From Phoronis australis (Eukaryota; Phoronida; Phoronidae), in the NCBI GenBank assembly GCA_002633005.1, contig NMRA01000066.1, forward strand, positions 331,009-395,008: a DNA stretch of 64,000 bases, read 5' to 3'. Position numbers and translations under genes: made by a program. This document shows, one piece after another, positions 25,142 through 38,866 of this stretch. The notes beneath the pieces were generated by a model. It worked only from the letters and a program-made list of their open reading frames with translations, ran no database searches and had not been told where the DNA came from. Every line of letters begins with the position of its first letter. The first letter of the stretch is position 1.

Positions 25142-28100
25142 ATTGCATTGTACTTTTAATTAGTAATTTAAGCCAACTTTTGTTCGCCTTTTCTTTAATG
25201 GAAACAAAGTTTGGGACATATGTCGAACATAAAACTACTACTTGCTCGCTAATCACAGTACGTATGCAAAACGCAACTTAGAAATCTGATTTTATTGCAA
25301 AATTCAGTTACTGCCAAAAACTAAAATTGATGTTACGGATGATTTGCAGGTTAATTGTGTTCATTATGTATTTTAAATGAGAGGTCTTTTGTTTTGCTTA
25401 GCGTTAGTTTTCTGCCTCGCCGCTAGGCACTTTCTAGGCTATTGTTTCACTGGCTTGCCATTTCATTCTGCCCGCATCATTTGAAGCGTCAAGTCGCTTA
25501 CTGTTGTCGTGTACTAGTGAGTATTTTCTTTCGTTATCTGTATCATTTGCTTTGTTTTGCTTTGTTTTGGACGCAGTTTTCATTTCCCTTAGTTTGTATA
25601 TTTGTGTAGATAGTATTGTATTTAATTTGATGTAATTTTGTGTATAATATGTTTCCATGGTCTGCTTTTTATGTGTGTCTTGTGTTGACCACGCCCTTGT
25701 CAGCCATTTTGTTAATTTAGTGTTTCTTGTTCTTTCCAGACAAGATTCGTACAAGTTTTGTATGGTATTCAGTGGTTGCAAACTTTATATTCGCTGTGTT
25801 CATGGGCCACATTTGGGCCACGGAACAAAGAATAAAGTTTACCATACCATTACAATCTTTCGTATATTATCACACGCCAACAATTGAGATTCTGAGTTGC
25901 AATCAGAATTCAATTTTGGGTTTTCGTATTGGAAGTCGAATTAAGAGATTGAACTGAATATATAACACTGAGCTGCGAGAAAATAGATAAGTTTGAAGAA
26001 ATACGACGAAACTACTTTCTTACATTCGAACACGCACTTAGTATGGAATCCAGAGCCAAACGCACGTAAATTTAGAAGGTTGAACAAACTTGTCCCACTC
26101 CTCAGTTGAGGCTGTGCGAGTAATACATTTGCTTCATGTTCAGGGTCCCTTGTACAGGATATCTAAACCAAAATTAAAAATAAATCATTGGTTTATAATA
26201 AAGTGCACAGCCCTATCGTACAAAAACAGCACCTAAGCGACGCAGAAAGGCGGAGGAAAAACATTGTTCCGAATGATTATTTATGGGAATCTATTATGCT
26301 TGAAGATGTGACGAACTATATTGCAGAGTAAGACGTGGATTGTTGAGTAATGTCTCATTTAACGTATACAAAATGTAATGCATTGAGCTCAGCAAGTTGG
26401 GAATAGCAAAAAGGCGAGTGCATGGAAATTCCCAGAGCCGAGAATAATTGTCGCTGACGATTCAGGACTATAGGAAGGAAAAATTATTGCGGGGGGCCGG
26501 GGCACAAACCAGTTCGATTTCGCCAAACTAACTCCCCCCCATCCTCAGGATGCCGCCACATAGATACCGAACCCTTCACGTCCTCCATAGGTGGGGGTAG
26601 CATCCATCAGAATTTGAGTAGCCCGTGAACCAACAAAGTTTCAAGGAGAGTAAGAATGGGCCTAAGGCCAGCGCACTGACTGGTAGATGGGAGCTGCTTC
26701 AAGTAACTGTAGCTGATGTCTAACAGTGTGAAAATATTCGATGAACCAAAGTTCAGCTATGATTCACTTGTGACAAGCAGCTTTTAAGCTTCTTGTCACA
26801 AGTGTCACACGAATAGATACGAGCTCAGTTAAAGGCTCGTATCTATTCGTCTGCATTGTCTCTAAGGTCAAGATTCATTATATGTCAGTGACGGATCCAG
26901 CTTTGTAAAGAGTTCGTTTTATTGTGGTCATACTTTGAAAAGGTGAAGTCCCGCGGTCCGTGGTATAGTGGCTTTGGAGCTGTTTCAAAATCCCTTCGTG
27001 AAACACGGCCGTTAGTCCAATTTATGGTGGCTGGGGAAAATGATACAGAGTGCGTACCAAAAATGTAGTACACTTCAACGATTGGAGTTCAGTTTCCGTT
27101 GATCACTCAGATTCTAAGACACTAAAAACATCAATCAAGCAAGTGCAAAGATAACCTTTCCAACTTAAAAAGCAATGAGTTTAATTTTTTATTTAAGGAC
27201 TTAAACTTCTTTTTCGATCTAGGGTATGTGAATTTAGACCATTAATCTAGGCCTAGGTCAATAAACGATTGCCATTTGAAGTGTGAGAACATTTTGGTAC
27301 ACTTTGTAGAGCTATCATCAGTATCCTTGAGACTTCTTTCAGAAAATCGTTTAGTGTACTTTGCTATAGATAGAAATTTCCTAATGTCAGCTTGCAACTA
27401 AGTTCAGTGAACAATCGCCATTTCTTACAAGATTAGCTTCAAATTGTCAAAAATCATCTATCAACCAGTCGATTTTCGTAGATACATAGACGTGTAATCA
27501 GAAGCTAACAATCGATTTCATGAGCAATGCGTAAACCTTGATTTTGATCTCCTGTTTGTGAGTTAAATCGACAAATGTCGTACCTTATTCAAAAAGCAAT
27601 GCATTTATTGTCATTTGAATTGTGAGCATATTTTTGGGAGCTGTCCGAATTTCATCAATGTCTTTGAGAGATATTTTAGATAAGCAAAAATCGCCAAAAT
27701 GTACTTTAATATTTGGAGACCGGATTATAGAGTTTTTCCAACCTCAGGCTGCAACTAAATTCACTGAAACATCATCAATTTGTACAAGAATAGCTTTTAA
27801 TTGCCAAAAATTTTCGTAGATACATAAACATGTAAATCAGAAACCAACGAATTTGTTTATCAAAACGGAATGCTATAAGCAATTTTCGCAGCCATGCTCG
27901 CAGATTTTTGACGGTTAACCGGGAAACATGAGAGATGGGGCATTCATATTAAGGTGTATTTTTACTCGTTTCAGAGGTACCTACATGTTAAACAGTTCAT
28001 TTGAACTCCAAAAAAGCTGAAATAATTGTTTATGATTGCGAGTACTTTGAGTATCTCCGTTCGACTTGTACACGGTCATCGTATGTAGCCCCGTCAGTCT

Positions 28101-31100
28101 TTTCGACATGTGCAAATTCCTTACAAACAACTACTAGTAGCGATCTTCAAAAGAAATGCTATTATTGTGATACTATGAGAAAAAGTAACATTGTTTTATA
28201 AATAACCATCGGAAATAGTCATTTTTGTAATTCACAAATAGTTGTCTTCACGCTCTTCAAATTACACCTTTTCGATGGCGGTCAATCTTATTGTATTTTT
28301 GGGTGGACTGTCCTAATACTGTTGTGCTGTGCACGAATGTTTTGGGTTTTGGATGAATTTGGAATTTCAACTTCCCTTCGTGAATACTTGGCAGTGTCGG
28401 ATTTACATGAATAGAGGGACAAAGAGACACTGTCCCCGAACTGCCCCACCGAGAAAGGGTCCTGTCAGAAAGGCTAAACACCATTAAGCTTGGGAAAGAG
28501 TGGCAGTTCGTTCTATCGTCGTGTGACCCTGCAAGAGACTTTCCATGACATGAAAGCCGGTTGTTCGATTTACTAAAACAGGAAAATGGTGATATTAGCT
28601 TCCAAGATTGGGCCCTTTCCAGGGGCAGATCCAGGATGTTCAGTTGGGGGGACAGGGCAGAGCGGTATTAGTCATGATTTTGCCCGAACTGCCAAATGAA
28701 ATCTCGAAGAATTTTAGGGGGGCCTGACCCCCCTGGCCCCCCTCTATATCCTATATTGAAGGAAATGTAGTTTAAAAATCTTTGATAAACAATTTAAGGA
28801 ATCTGGTCTTACGCCGGGTTTCGGTGAAACGGTCGCGTTTTGTCAAAGAAACATACTTCTGATTTAAATCGCATGCCGCTGAAACTAGTCTCAAATTGTT
28901 CCGCTTCTCAGCAGACGTGGTTTTTGGACCACGAAAGATCTGACTGACAGACGAGTTTGTTATTGCCAGAGACCATGGTCCACGTATAACTTGATCTTGA
29001 AGCTGACTTCTTGAGCTATCTGTTCCCAGCCAAAATATGAAATGTAAGTTCTTTCCAATAACAAAAATAACTTTTGACGTGAGTTAGAAAGTAAGTATGC
29101 CTATGTTCTTTTTGGAAAGCGAATGTATAGCAGGACTAATGGGTTTGAAACTCTGTCATTATTTATTTTTTTAAAATTGATGGGAAGTTCATGTCAAAAT
29201 GATAATTTCACGAATTTTAGGCCATGACACAAAATTTCTTGAATGTTCTTATCGTCGCAAATGGCGTAAACGATTGTCATTTAGGTGAATTAAAAAGATT
29301 TCGTTGATCACCCAAGAGCGTTACATGATTAATTCAGGGATATGGTTTAAATCCAACTCTCACTGCTGAGTTGATGAGAAAAGCTGCCAATCAACTGACT
29401 CCATAAAACCACGCACGTCACAAAAAGTAGAAACGTCAGCATTTGGTCTGTTCAGCGATTTGCCATGCATTAAAGAGAGGGCTCGTGTGTAGATCTTCGA
29501 ATGCGCGTCCTCGGCTCAAAAAGTCGCCAGTGAGGAAGTGCTTTACACTTTAGAGCCAGCTGTATGACCATTCACAATAGCTCTACATGCGTTGAGTACA
29601 TGTACATTATAATGGGGCTATTCGGAAAATTAACATTGACTAGAGGACGCGCGTGTACTAGTGGTGATAGATTAACAGCCTTGATTTCGCGAACCCTTTA
29701 AATACATGGTGAAATGGCTTTAGGCGTGCCAACTGAATCTGAGATTGCGTGAAAACGGTGCTTCTGTGAGAGAAAGTAAGCACCACTTTATACAAAAGTA
29801 AGGTTTGTGATTATTTTAACGATTATTCCATGTTTATTCTACTGATGCTTGTTAACTGAGATACTCGCCGATGTCGACTTCGCGGCAGTCGCCAGTCGAG
29901 TTAATCTTTGTTGTGATGCGTGTTACGATACTTGACGTAGCACTCGGGATCTTTTCGTACGTCAAAGCAGTATTATTGTTTGGAATGATTTCTAACAGGT
30001 TTATCAGTGACAGTTACATCAATGAATTTTGAATGTTTAAATCGATATTGGTTAGTGAGGTTACAATCCAAGCCCAATGCCATGGCAAAGGGTACGTAAA
30101 TATCCATTAGACTATTTGTTTTCTCCCTATCCTATGTCTTCCGGAAATTTATTACACGTTGAAATGAAAATCTATCGTGTCTATTTTCACGTGACCTTTG
30201 GTTTTTAGGTTTGAGGGCTTGTACCGTGCAGAGGAGATATGCATCGCTTCTGCATCGACCCTGAATGGACAAAATTGGTTTTAAGCAGTTGACTGCAGCT
30301 AACCACCAAGATCTTCCCATCCGGAGTAGATCTGTTGTTAAAGCCTACTTTCATCGGAGACAACGAACAAGCTTTGTTACTTTTTTCTCTTCCCAAGGCA
30401 TTCTCACATACCATTAGTGCTGCATGGCACAATGTACAAGTCAGTGGCCCTGGTGAAATGTGAATCGCAGTACGAAGTTACCATAAGACAACGTGGTGTT
30501 TGTGTATGAAGAGGAACTATATCTGACTGCTACACAAGTCAGCCTTGTTGGTGAGGATGCCCTTTCATAGGCAATAAGTCATGTGTGGACAATAGCTTAT
30601 TTCCTTTCCTGGAAGAAACATGCTGGATTGAAGCTAAAGAAGACGCAGTGACACTCTGGTCTAGTTCAGGGTCAGATTTTGGGCACAAAACGAGTCAAGT
30701 GATATGCTGTTGTGTTTACCTTCAGGGATCTAATTGAAGCTGAATGAGGTTACCTGGAGGAAAGCCACGTGTCGAAACTGTACCTTATGTACAAGCGCTT
30801 CTATAGGCTATTGAAACTAGATATCTGTGAAATGAAAACCAAAAGCATCTGGCATAAATACCTGTCCTTTCTCACTGGGTGACATTAACTTTTCCTTTCA
30901 GAAGAAAAGGCTTATACTAATGATAAAAACTTTTCAATGTGGTACACATTATGGCGAAATGACATTCAGTGACTGCAGCGATTGTCTTATTGTCTGTAGA
31001 CAGCCCGTTAATGTTACACTTTGATGATCGAATAAATTTTTCATCAACAGGCAAGTTTGTCACTTATTATTGAAACCGCAGTATTTCCTCAGTTTTAAAG

Positions 31101-34100
31101 CCCCATACAGTGCTGTTGTGCTTATTTTTATGAAGCTGAAATGATTAGCGATTACGCTTGTGAATTGTCGTTTTCCTGTTGACCTCTAGAAATGTGTAGT
31201 AATCAAAATGAAGTATTCCTTTGTTTGCATTTGATTTGTTTGTGTGTGTAATTATTTTTAGAGCTTTCTTAAGAAGGCCTTTGAACAATTTTAAGTTTTG
31301 CGTTAACTTGTCCACAACAAAAGTTTCACATGCAAGAAAAGTATATAAAGAAACAACATTGTTAAAAACAATTTTAATTTTCCCACGCAATGGAGTCCAT
31401 AATCAGGCATATCATGTCCAAAGGTAAAATAGACGGTCAGGCGGTTGGTTTCAGTTGTTTTCTCTCACCTGTAACAGAGTAGTCAGAGAAATATTTACAA
31501 ATTATGAAAGAAAACACAAGAATACTTTAGTAAGGCAGAACATACTTGACGTTTCATCTTCGTGTTTATATGTAGAAACTAATAATATTTGTACCCAAGT
31601 CTTATTTAAAATCTTAATTAAACAATGTGAAACAGGCTAAAAGTGATTTAATAATGTGTATTTTTCACGGCACCTAAAATGTGCATCTGACCTCAACAAG
31701 TAAAATTCATTCTAGGTGTCAATTTTTAATCCAATGCAATGCTGTGACGTTTACTGAATAGCTTATTCGTGTTAATTCGGTAACTAACCTGGTAGTCCTG
31801 GGGGTGGGGTCCGCTATAAAATAAGGAAACTCACTCGTCTAGTGGGTTTTATTCGACATAGCATAGCTTTGAAGAGAAACTGCTGTGAAAAAGTCACCCT
31901 TGACTTCTGAGCGTCACGCACCATACACTTCTTACAATGGGCACATTCCCACCCCTGGAGGACAATGTATTAACATGTGCTGCTAGCCTACGCGGCATCC
32001 GAGTCCTGAGTGAGTTTCCGAAAAGAGTCACATAGTTCCATTCAATAAACCCGTTATTCAGTGGGGTAACTGGTGGTGATAACATCACTGAACAATGTCG
32101 ATAGAAACTTGATTGCTAAAAACTTACCAAGTAACGTTATGCAGTCTCCCAAAGGGGCTTCGGCATCCACACACTTTTGGTCAGTTGGTTGACCCTTTTG
32201 ACCACAATGCTCCACGAATGTAGTAACCTTAGGTCTTTTGGTACATATAATTTGTGGCCACCTGTCGAAGACTTGCACCAGGGAAAATAGCAGTAATAGG
32301 GTTTTGCGCGACGACGTACTTTGATAACAATCCGTCTTTTTTACCAGCTGTTTACATGCAGACAGTGACGCATGTGCGATTCAATCACCACTAGTACAGC
32401 AGCGACACCGCGAGGAGAATTCTCCGAATAGTCCCATTCATTCTGTCGCCCCGAAATGGACTGACTGTATCCACTGCAAGTCTATTCACTGAGAGAGACA
32501 CCATTTTAGTTTGTGATTTAAGAAAAACACCGCGTTCAGCCCAAGAAGCAAATTTTTGATTTACACCAATTGCCACACTTTGTCTCAATTTGTTCTTTTC
32601 TCAAATGAGAAGTATTTTCTGAGTTTGCAAACATGACAGATCCTTGAGACCAGGGTCGGCACATACATGTAGTTGACACGCAGTGACAGGTCACATGCTT
32701 GTTCCTTCCACGCACAGGAACCACATCCAGTCTAAACAGGGGACAATCTGATATCAGTTTCACACCGTGTTAACGATGAGTAAATTAATGTTTACGGTAA
32801 CCGGGTTTGTGGGAGATTGAATCCCGGAAAATATTTGCCACTATCATATATAATAAAAACCATATACTGTACATAACCTGTTTCATGTCTGCACAATCGA
32901 GGATAAATGGCAAACACGCACCACGGAAACATGTTGCCAGTGGGAGAGTTTCATATGGCAACTTGGCAGCGTGGGACCGGATAGGAAGCATTTTATAACT
33001 TTTGTTTAAAAACACATTCTGTGTAATCACATACACTGACTGTAAAACGGTATTTTCACGAAGTCAAATTTTCCCCTAGGCGAAAACAAAATAACTTCTG
33101 GTTCAGCTAGGCGGCAATATAAGTCAATGGTCCCACGTTGCTTCTTGAAAGTGTCCCATCGAACACATGCAGCACGATTTGAGGACTGAGGAAAACTATC
33201 GCTTTTCCAACTTTAATAATGTACATGTACTCGGCGGCCAACTTCAATTTCCTTACTGGTAACAGTCCGCAGAGCATTTCTAATTTTACACGTTCGCAGT
33301 GATCAAGACTAATCGAAGTTCAATATTTTCTCGTGTACATCTATATTTTCAGCAAACTTCATGAAGACTTTTTATAGTCTGCCTGTTCTATTATCGCCAT
33401 AAACTGCTACATTTTTGCGTGAGCTTGCAAATAGGCGTGGTCCACCTGCCCGTTACCAGGGTTCAGGACAAGAATAATTTTTAGATGTTAACAACCTTCA
33501 GTGGATTGTGGACACCGGAAAAAGATCTAAGGTGAGCTAAAAGAACATGTGTCATCTAGCACTTGTTGCAAGACTCTGAAAAGGCGTCTACTGCATTTAA
33601 TCCCTTTGAAGGCGAATTTAACCCACAAAAAATACCACTCTCCGAGACATGAGGCGCATCGGCACCAGAGCTAAGATTCTTAAGTGTTACCTTAGATAGA
33701 TTTCTGAGAGTGCCGGTAACGGATGACTCTTGTTCGTTGCAAGGAATCACACGGGGGCTGACCCACGATAGACCAATGGTAAAGTTCCCCACACACGTCA
33801 ACTCACCCAAGGGTTGGCCAGCTAGAAAATACATCAATATCACAGCAATAATTCAAATGCACTAAAATCTTGTTGAGGAGGGATGTGAGCAAAAATAGAT
33901 ATACATGTACTGTGATGCTTCTGTGGCCTTTGCATCCCTGTACACTATGGCCCATTGCTATCAGTGACGCATTTCATGAAAAGTGACAGAAATTTGGTCT
34001 TACGCTTCCACTTCGTAATTGTTGAAAAAATGTTTTTCCGAATAACGATGAGCGCATCACAGTCTAGAAATAATTTATAGAAATAATATCTGTAAGAAAC

Positions 34101-37100
34101 AGTTAATATGTGTATGTTGAGAGACTTAGAAATTCTGCTCAAACGAGAGATCATTGTTTTTTTTTAAATAGTTGTTTGAAGCATAAGACAACATTTATGG
34201 CTGAAGTCTTGAGTCACTTTTCAGGAAGCAGAACCCTGGTTGTGACTCGGTTAAATGGTTTTGGCAAGTGCTTAACGTTAGTGGCACGTTACAGTGCTCA
34301 TTTCTGAGTTAAAACCTTCTTTGCAAAATAACGAAAAGCACTTCATTAAAACTAGCGATTTTGATTTTCTCTCAGCCTGAGCCATGAATTCGAACGGTTG
34401 CCGAATGATGTCTTCATATAAAATACAATTTGCTGTACTTGGGTAGCACGTTTTCAGTTGGGCAAAATTGATTAAATACACGACACTTGTCGATGTTGAC
34501 TATCTTCTTTCCGTTCCGTTCGTATCCTCAGAACAAAGTGCGACATTCAACAGACCATTGGTAAAGTAACTGTCCAAGAGACATGATAAAAAGACGCGTG
34601 ATATTTCGAAACATACATGTACTTGTTTCATTCTCAAGTGAAAACAAAATGGCGCTGTAATACCAAAACAGAGCAATAGCTAGAAGCATACATAGTGGGA
34701 CACGCCGTCTGGAATACTGTAAACAATGGCACATGGAGGGATTAACGGCGGGGAAGTCACGCAAATAAGTGTAGCGTGCGGCGAGACCCTGTTTACTGCT
34801 CATTAAAAATAGGCTTCTCGAATACAATCGATGTCTAAAACACGATGTGATGCGATTAAACGCGTTGTAGACGCTTTTGATTGCAATCTAGAGCTACTAG
34901 CTTTTTCGTGGGCGGCGCAGCACTGAAAAAAGTGTGGACTATAGCCTTCCCGGCCACCTATGGTGCGCAGCTCTGTGGTGCTATTGCTGCGTCATTTTAC
35001 ATCGATTTGAGAATGAAACAAGTAGCTTTCAAAATATTGTGTGTCTTTTAATCGTGTCTCTAGGTTGGTATACCAATGTTCCGTTGAATGTCAAACTTTT
35101 CTCCAAGGATACGAACGGAATGGAATAAAGATAATCAACAACGGCAAGAGTCTAAAGTTCTTCGCGCTTAGCGCGAACATTTCTGACACGTTACAACACT
35201 GCAACACTGGTTATTATGGGAAAATTCTCACTTGTTCCGCAAATCTGTTCGCTGGGTATGGTACCAGGAGAAGACATCGGGAATGTTATCATTACGTCCC
35301 CGTCCGTAATTCTGGTGGGATAACAATACTCTGAAAACAAAAATTTCAGATATTTGAAATGACTTCATTTCACATGTTAGTCTCTCAAGTTCTGACTATT
35401 GCTGCATTCAGTAGATCCTCAAAGACGCATTAGGCATTTATGTACACGCGAGCCCAATCAAAATACATGTAGGTTCTATAAGTACAAGTTCTAACTGGTA
35501 CAGAGACCTTTTTATTTTGTGAACTGCGAGTAAATCTTCCTTCTAACAGAAGGAAAACATTACAAGTGGACTGCGCATTGGTCATGAAACAAAGGCTTAC
35601 CGGCCGATAAGAGAATAATACTCTGCAAGTCTATGTGTCCACCCGTGAAAGTCTTCATAGCTAGTTGGAGCACGTCAAGTAGGTTCTCTAAGTCGCTCGG
35701 TGGCTCCTGATATTGGTCAGAATAAGTCGTCAATCTAAAGTCCACCCCAAGCCCCGATGTCCTTAAAAATGGTAGCAGAATATACAGGTAAATGTTGTAA
35801 GGTATGGTTTGAGGCAACCTTTCCGAAACATCTTACTGTTTCATTCCCTACCTTTACATTGACATTGACATAAGCAGTAGCCAACATGTACAACAAATTT
35901 CTTCCATACAAAAACGGAGAGCAATGTTTCTACTTTTTCATTTTATATGAATTAACATTCGCAAAAAAGGAGACAAATTCACGTTCATGGACTAAGTTGT
36001 ACAAATCTGTTTGGCACAATAGCTGTGCCAAGGGCACGCTTTTGTTGTAGTTATAGCAGTAGTAGTGGAGATGGTTGCGATGGTGTTGGCGATGGTGTTG
36101 GCGATGGTGTTGGCGATGGTGTTGGCGGTGGTGTTGGTAGTGATGGTCGTTGCCGTGGTTGTGCCGGTATTGGTGATGATTCTTGTGGTGGTACAGGCGT
36201 TGGTTGTGTTACACTGGTGGTTTTTTGTAGTTGGTAGTTGTGGTGGTGGTGATGGCGGCGTCGGCATGCCCCAGTACCGGCGGTGAACAGTAAATGTAAC
36301 TGTTGCGAGATAAGAAGCACGGTGGGAGAGGGAATTCGGCTGAGGCTTGTAAGATCTGATGCAGCTGCAGAGCTATAGGCCTTACACAGTTTCGTCCCAT
36401 GTTTTTGGCAAGTTTGCGAACCCGCGAAAGGCATGTTATCTGTCGGTAAGATCAAAGTTCTCTGATTTGCTCTAAATTACCACACAGTGCTACGTCATAG
36501 TCTCTTCTTCATCCCCATCATCTTGTTCCATAATGAACAAATATGGACCGTTCTCGAGAGCATTATCAAGCTATGCATGTAGATGGACCGAGAAACAACA
36601 GTTTCAACAATAAACTAGACAAGACTTCGACAGCACTCTGTCGGACTCTGTCGAACTCGGAAAAAATACCTTATCAAAATTATTTGTCAGTTTAAAATAT
36701 CTTATTTTTCGGAGTTTCATGTGACTTAAGTGCGAATAGCCGTTGTTCATTTGTCTATGTATTCACTGGATGTCGACAACGCAAGTGGAGAAACATCTAT
36801 CGAGAGCTGGGATTCTAGGAGAAAATGTATGCCTTAGTCGCGCTTTTTGCTCCAAGCCTTTGTCAAATTTAACATTCTGCAATGTTGCCTGACGCCAAAG
36901 GGCAACAATGCTCTTCCCAAATGACCGCTAAATTTATATTTGCTTAAAGCCACTGATTCTTCTTTCCTGCGATTTCTTCGACTCTTAATAAGTTTCTTTG
37001 AAATTCTGTTTTCTATACTCTTTAACTTTATTTACAGAAGCAGTGGCTTACATGTATACTTTCTGCAGCGTGTAATTGGCCTGATCACGAATACTGGCAT

Positions 37101-38832
37101 ATAACCTCCAAGAGGCGTGGATGGAATCTAATCTTACATGGATATCCGGGCAAATTGCCTCATCTTGTAATACACGTAAGTACCACCAAATTTTAAAATG
37201 CAAGAAGTACTCACAGATTATTGAACGACACCACCACTATGCTGCCATAATCGACAAAAATTTTTCCCGGATACGCCTGACCAACTGCATTGTCGAGGTG
37301 CAGTCTAAGAGTTGTTTCGACTGTTTTGACTTCCGCTGGAGCCGGTGAGTATCGACTGAACCAGTTGTACAGGGCATGGCTCTCTCCAAACGTAGAGTTA
37401 GGCATTTTTAACGATCCAACAAAGCTTCTGGTTCCTGAAAAAGGAAATGGAACAACTACTTCACCAATGACTACGGTAATGCAAAGACATTTTCTCAAAT
37501 CTCGTTTTCTACACTTGCCCACGCTTGTTACACTGAACAGAGGGCTGATTAAAAAAAATTCCAAGTTTACCTTTTGCATTTCCTTCGTTATGAATTGAAG
37601 TGACTAAAGGAACGAGAATCCATTCAATCACTGTTTTCATGAACTTTGTGCTCATTTCTATAGTTTTGTCATCTGTGAGTTGTTGGCACTTTAGTGCCAA
37701 ACTTTCAGCTATGACGTACAACTACATCACTCTTCAAATCGTGCAATTCAGACTTTAAGCTTCACAATAGTACATTAAGAAAGCGGTTTTTAACAAATTG
37801 TGTTCAAAACTATTTGGTAAGAAACCAGGGCCCATGTTCTGATCTCTGTACTCGAATTTCGTCTCGAATATTGGCCAGCCACAGTGTTAACTTAGAAATT
37901 TCCATTCGAAACATGCAACGTGGCCTCGAATCTGACTTTAAGTTGAGTTTGAGTCCAAAGATTCGATCTGTGGACCCTGAGGACACGGAAGAAAGTTGGC
38001 AGTCATAATTTAATTACTTTTCTAATACTGTGCTGTGTAGTGACTTTTAAATAATTAGTTTTGCCGGGTGATTCTGCGGAAACATGCCTCAAACACTTGC
38101 CAGCAATTTCATTTCCAATAAATTTAAAGCTGTGAATTTTTTAATTGAGCTCATGCTCACGCTGAATGTTTTTTAATGCTACCGTTTTATGTGGCGCCCT
38201 CTAGCTCTTTTGCCAAGGCTCGTTGCATTTAATCATATCAAGCACGAGGATGCTTGAAGTAACATCTCTAAACATGACCTTGTTGAGTTGACAAGATAGT
38301 CTACTTGAGAAAAAAACTCTTACAACTATTAACTCCAGCACTTTCAAAATAGGTGCTGGAAATGTCCCCATCAGCATCTAGGCCCAACTGTAAATTGAAA
38401 AACACGCCGAAATGCTGTTTCTATGTCTCCTAGCAAGACGTCTTCAAAACGTCAACAATATTCGTTCAGTGGTACCCATCAAAGTTTATGGTTTCCGATA
38501 CTGACACATACATGCAATGTCTCCACATGCGGCGGTAGTTGACCCTTAACTGAATCTAGTGTGGATACATGTTATATAAAATTATCTATCTCGGCATTTG
38601 CGGGAACTGTAATGCGGCATGGGAAAACTACATCGTTATGCTTGCCCGAGAAAGGCTTGACCGGTTCCATTTCTTATTGCAGCACAAGGTGTTGAAGACT
38701 TGGGTACTTCGGCATCCACTCTTAGGCGGCACGGATGTTCCCTCTTTGTCTTAACAGAACATCGCTGAACAATAGTCTCTGAAAAACTGTGTGGGACACC
38801 GATACAATACCGCTGCTCCTGCTAATTTANCC

Positions 38833-38866
<34 letters not shown>

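Noticed and set aside
35992-36455. Gly/Val-rich or Thr-rich frames on both strands
   Set aside because: Produced by the 12-bp ggt-rich minisatellite.
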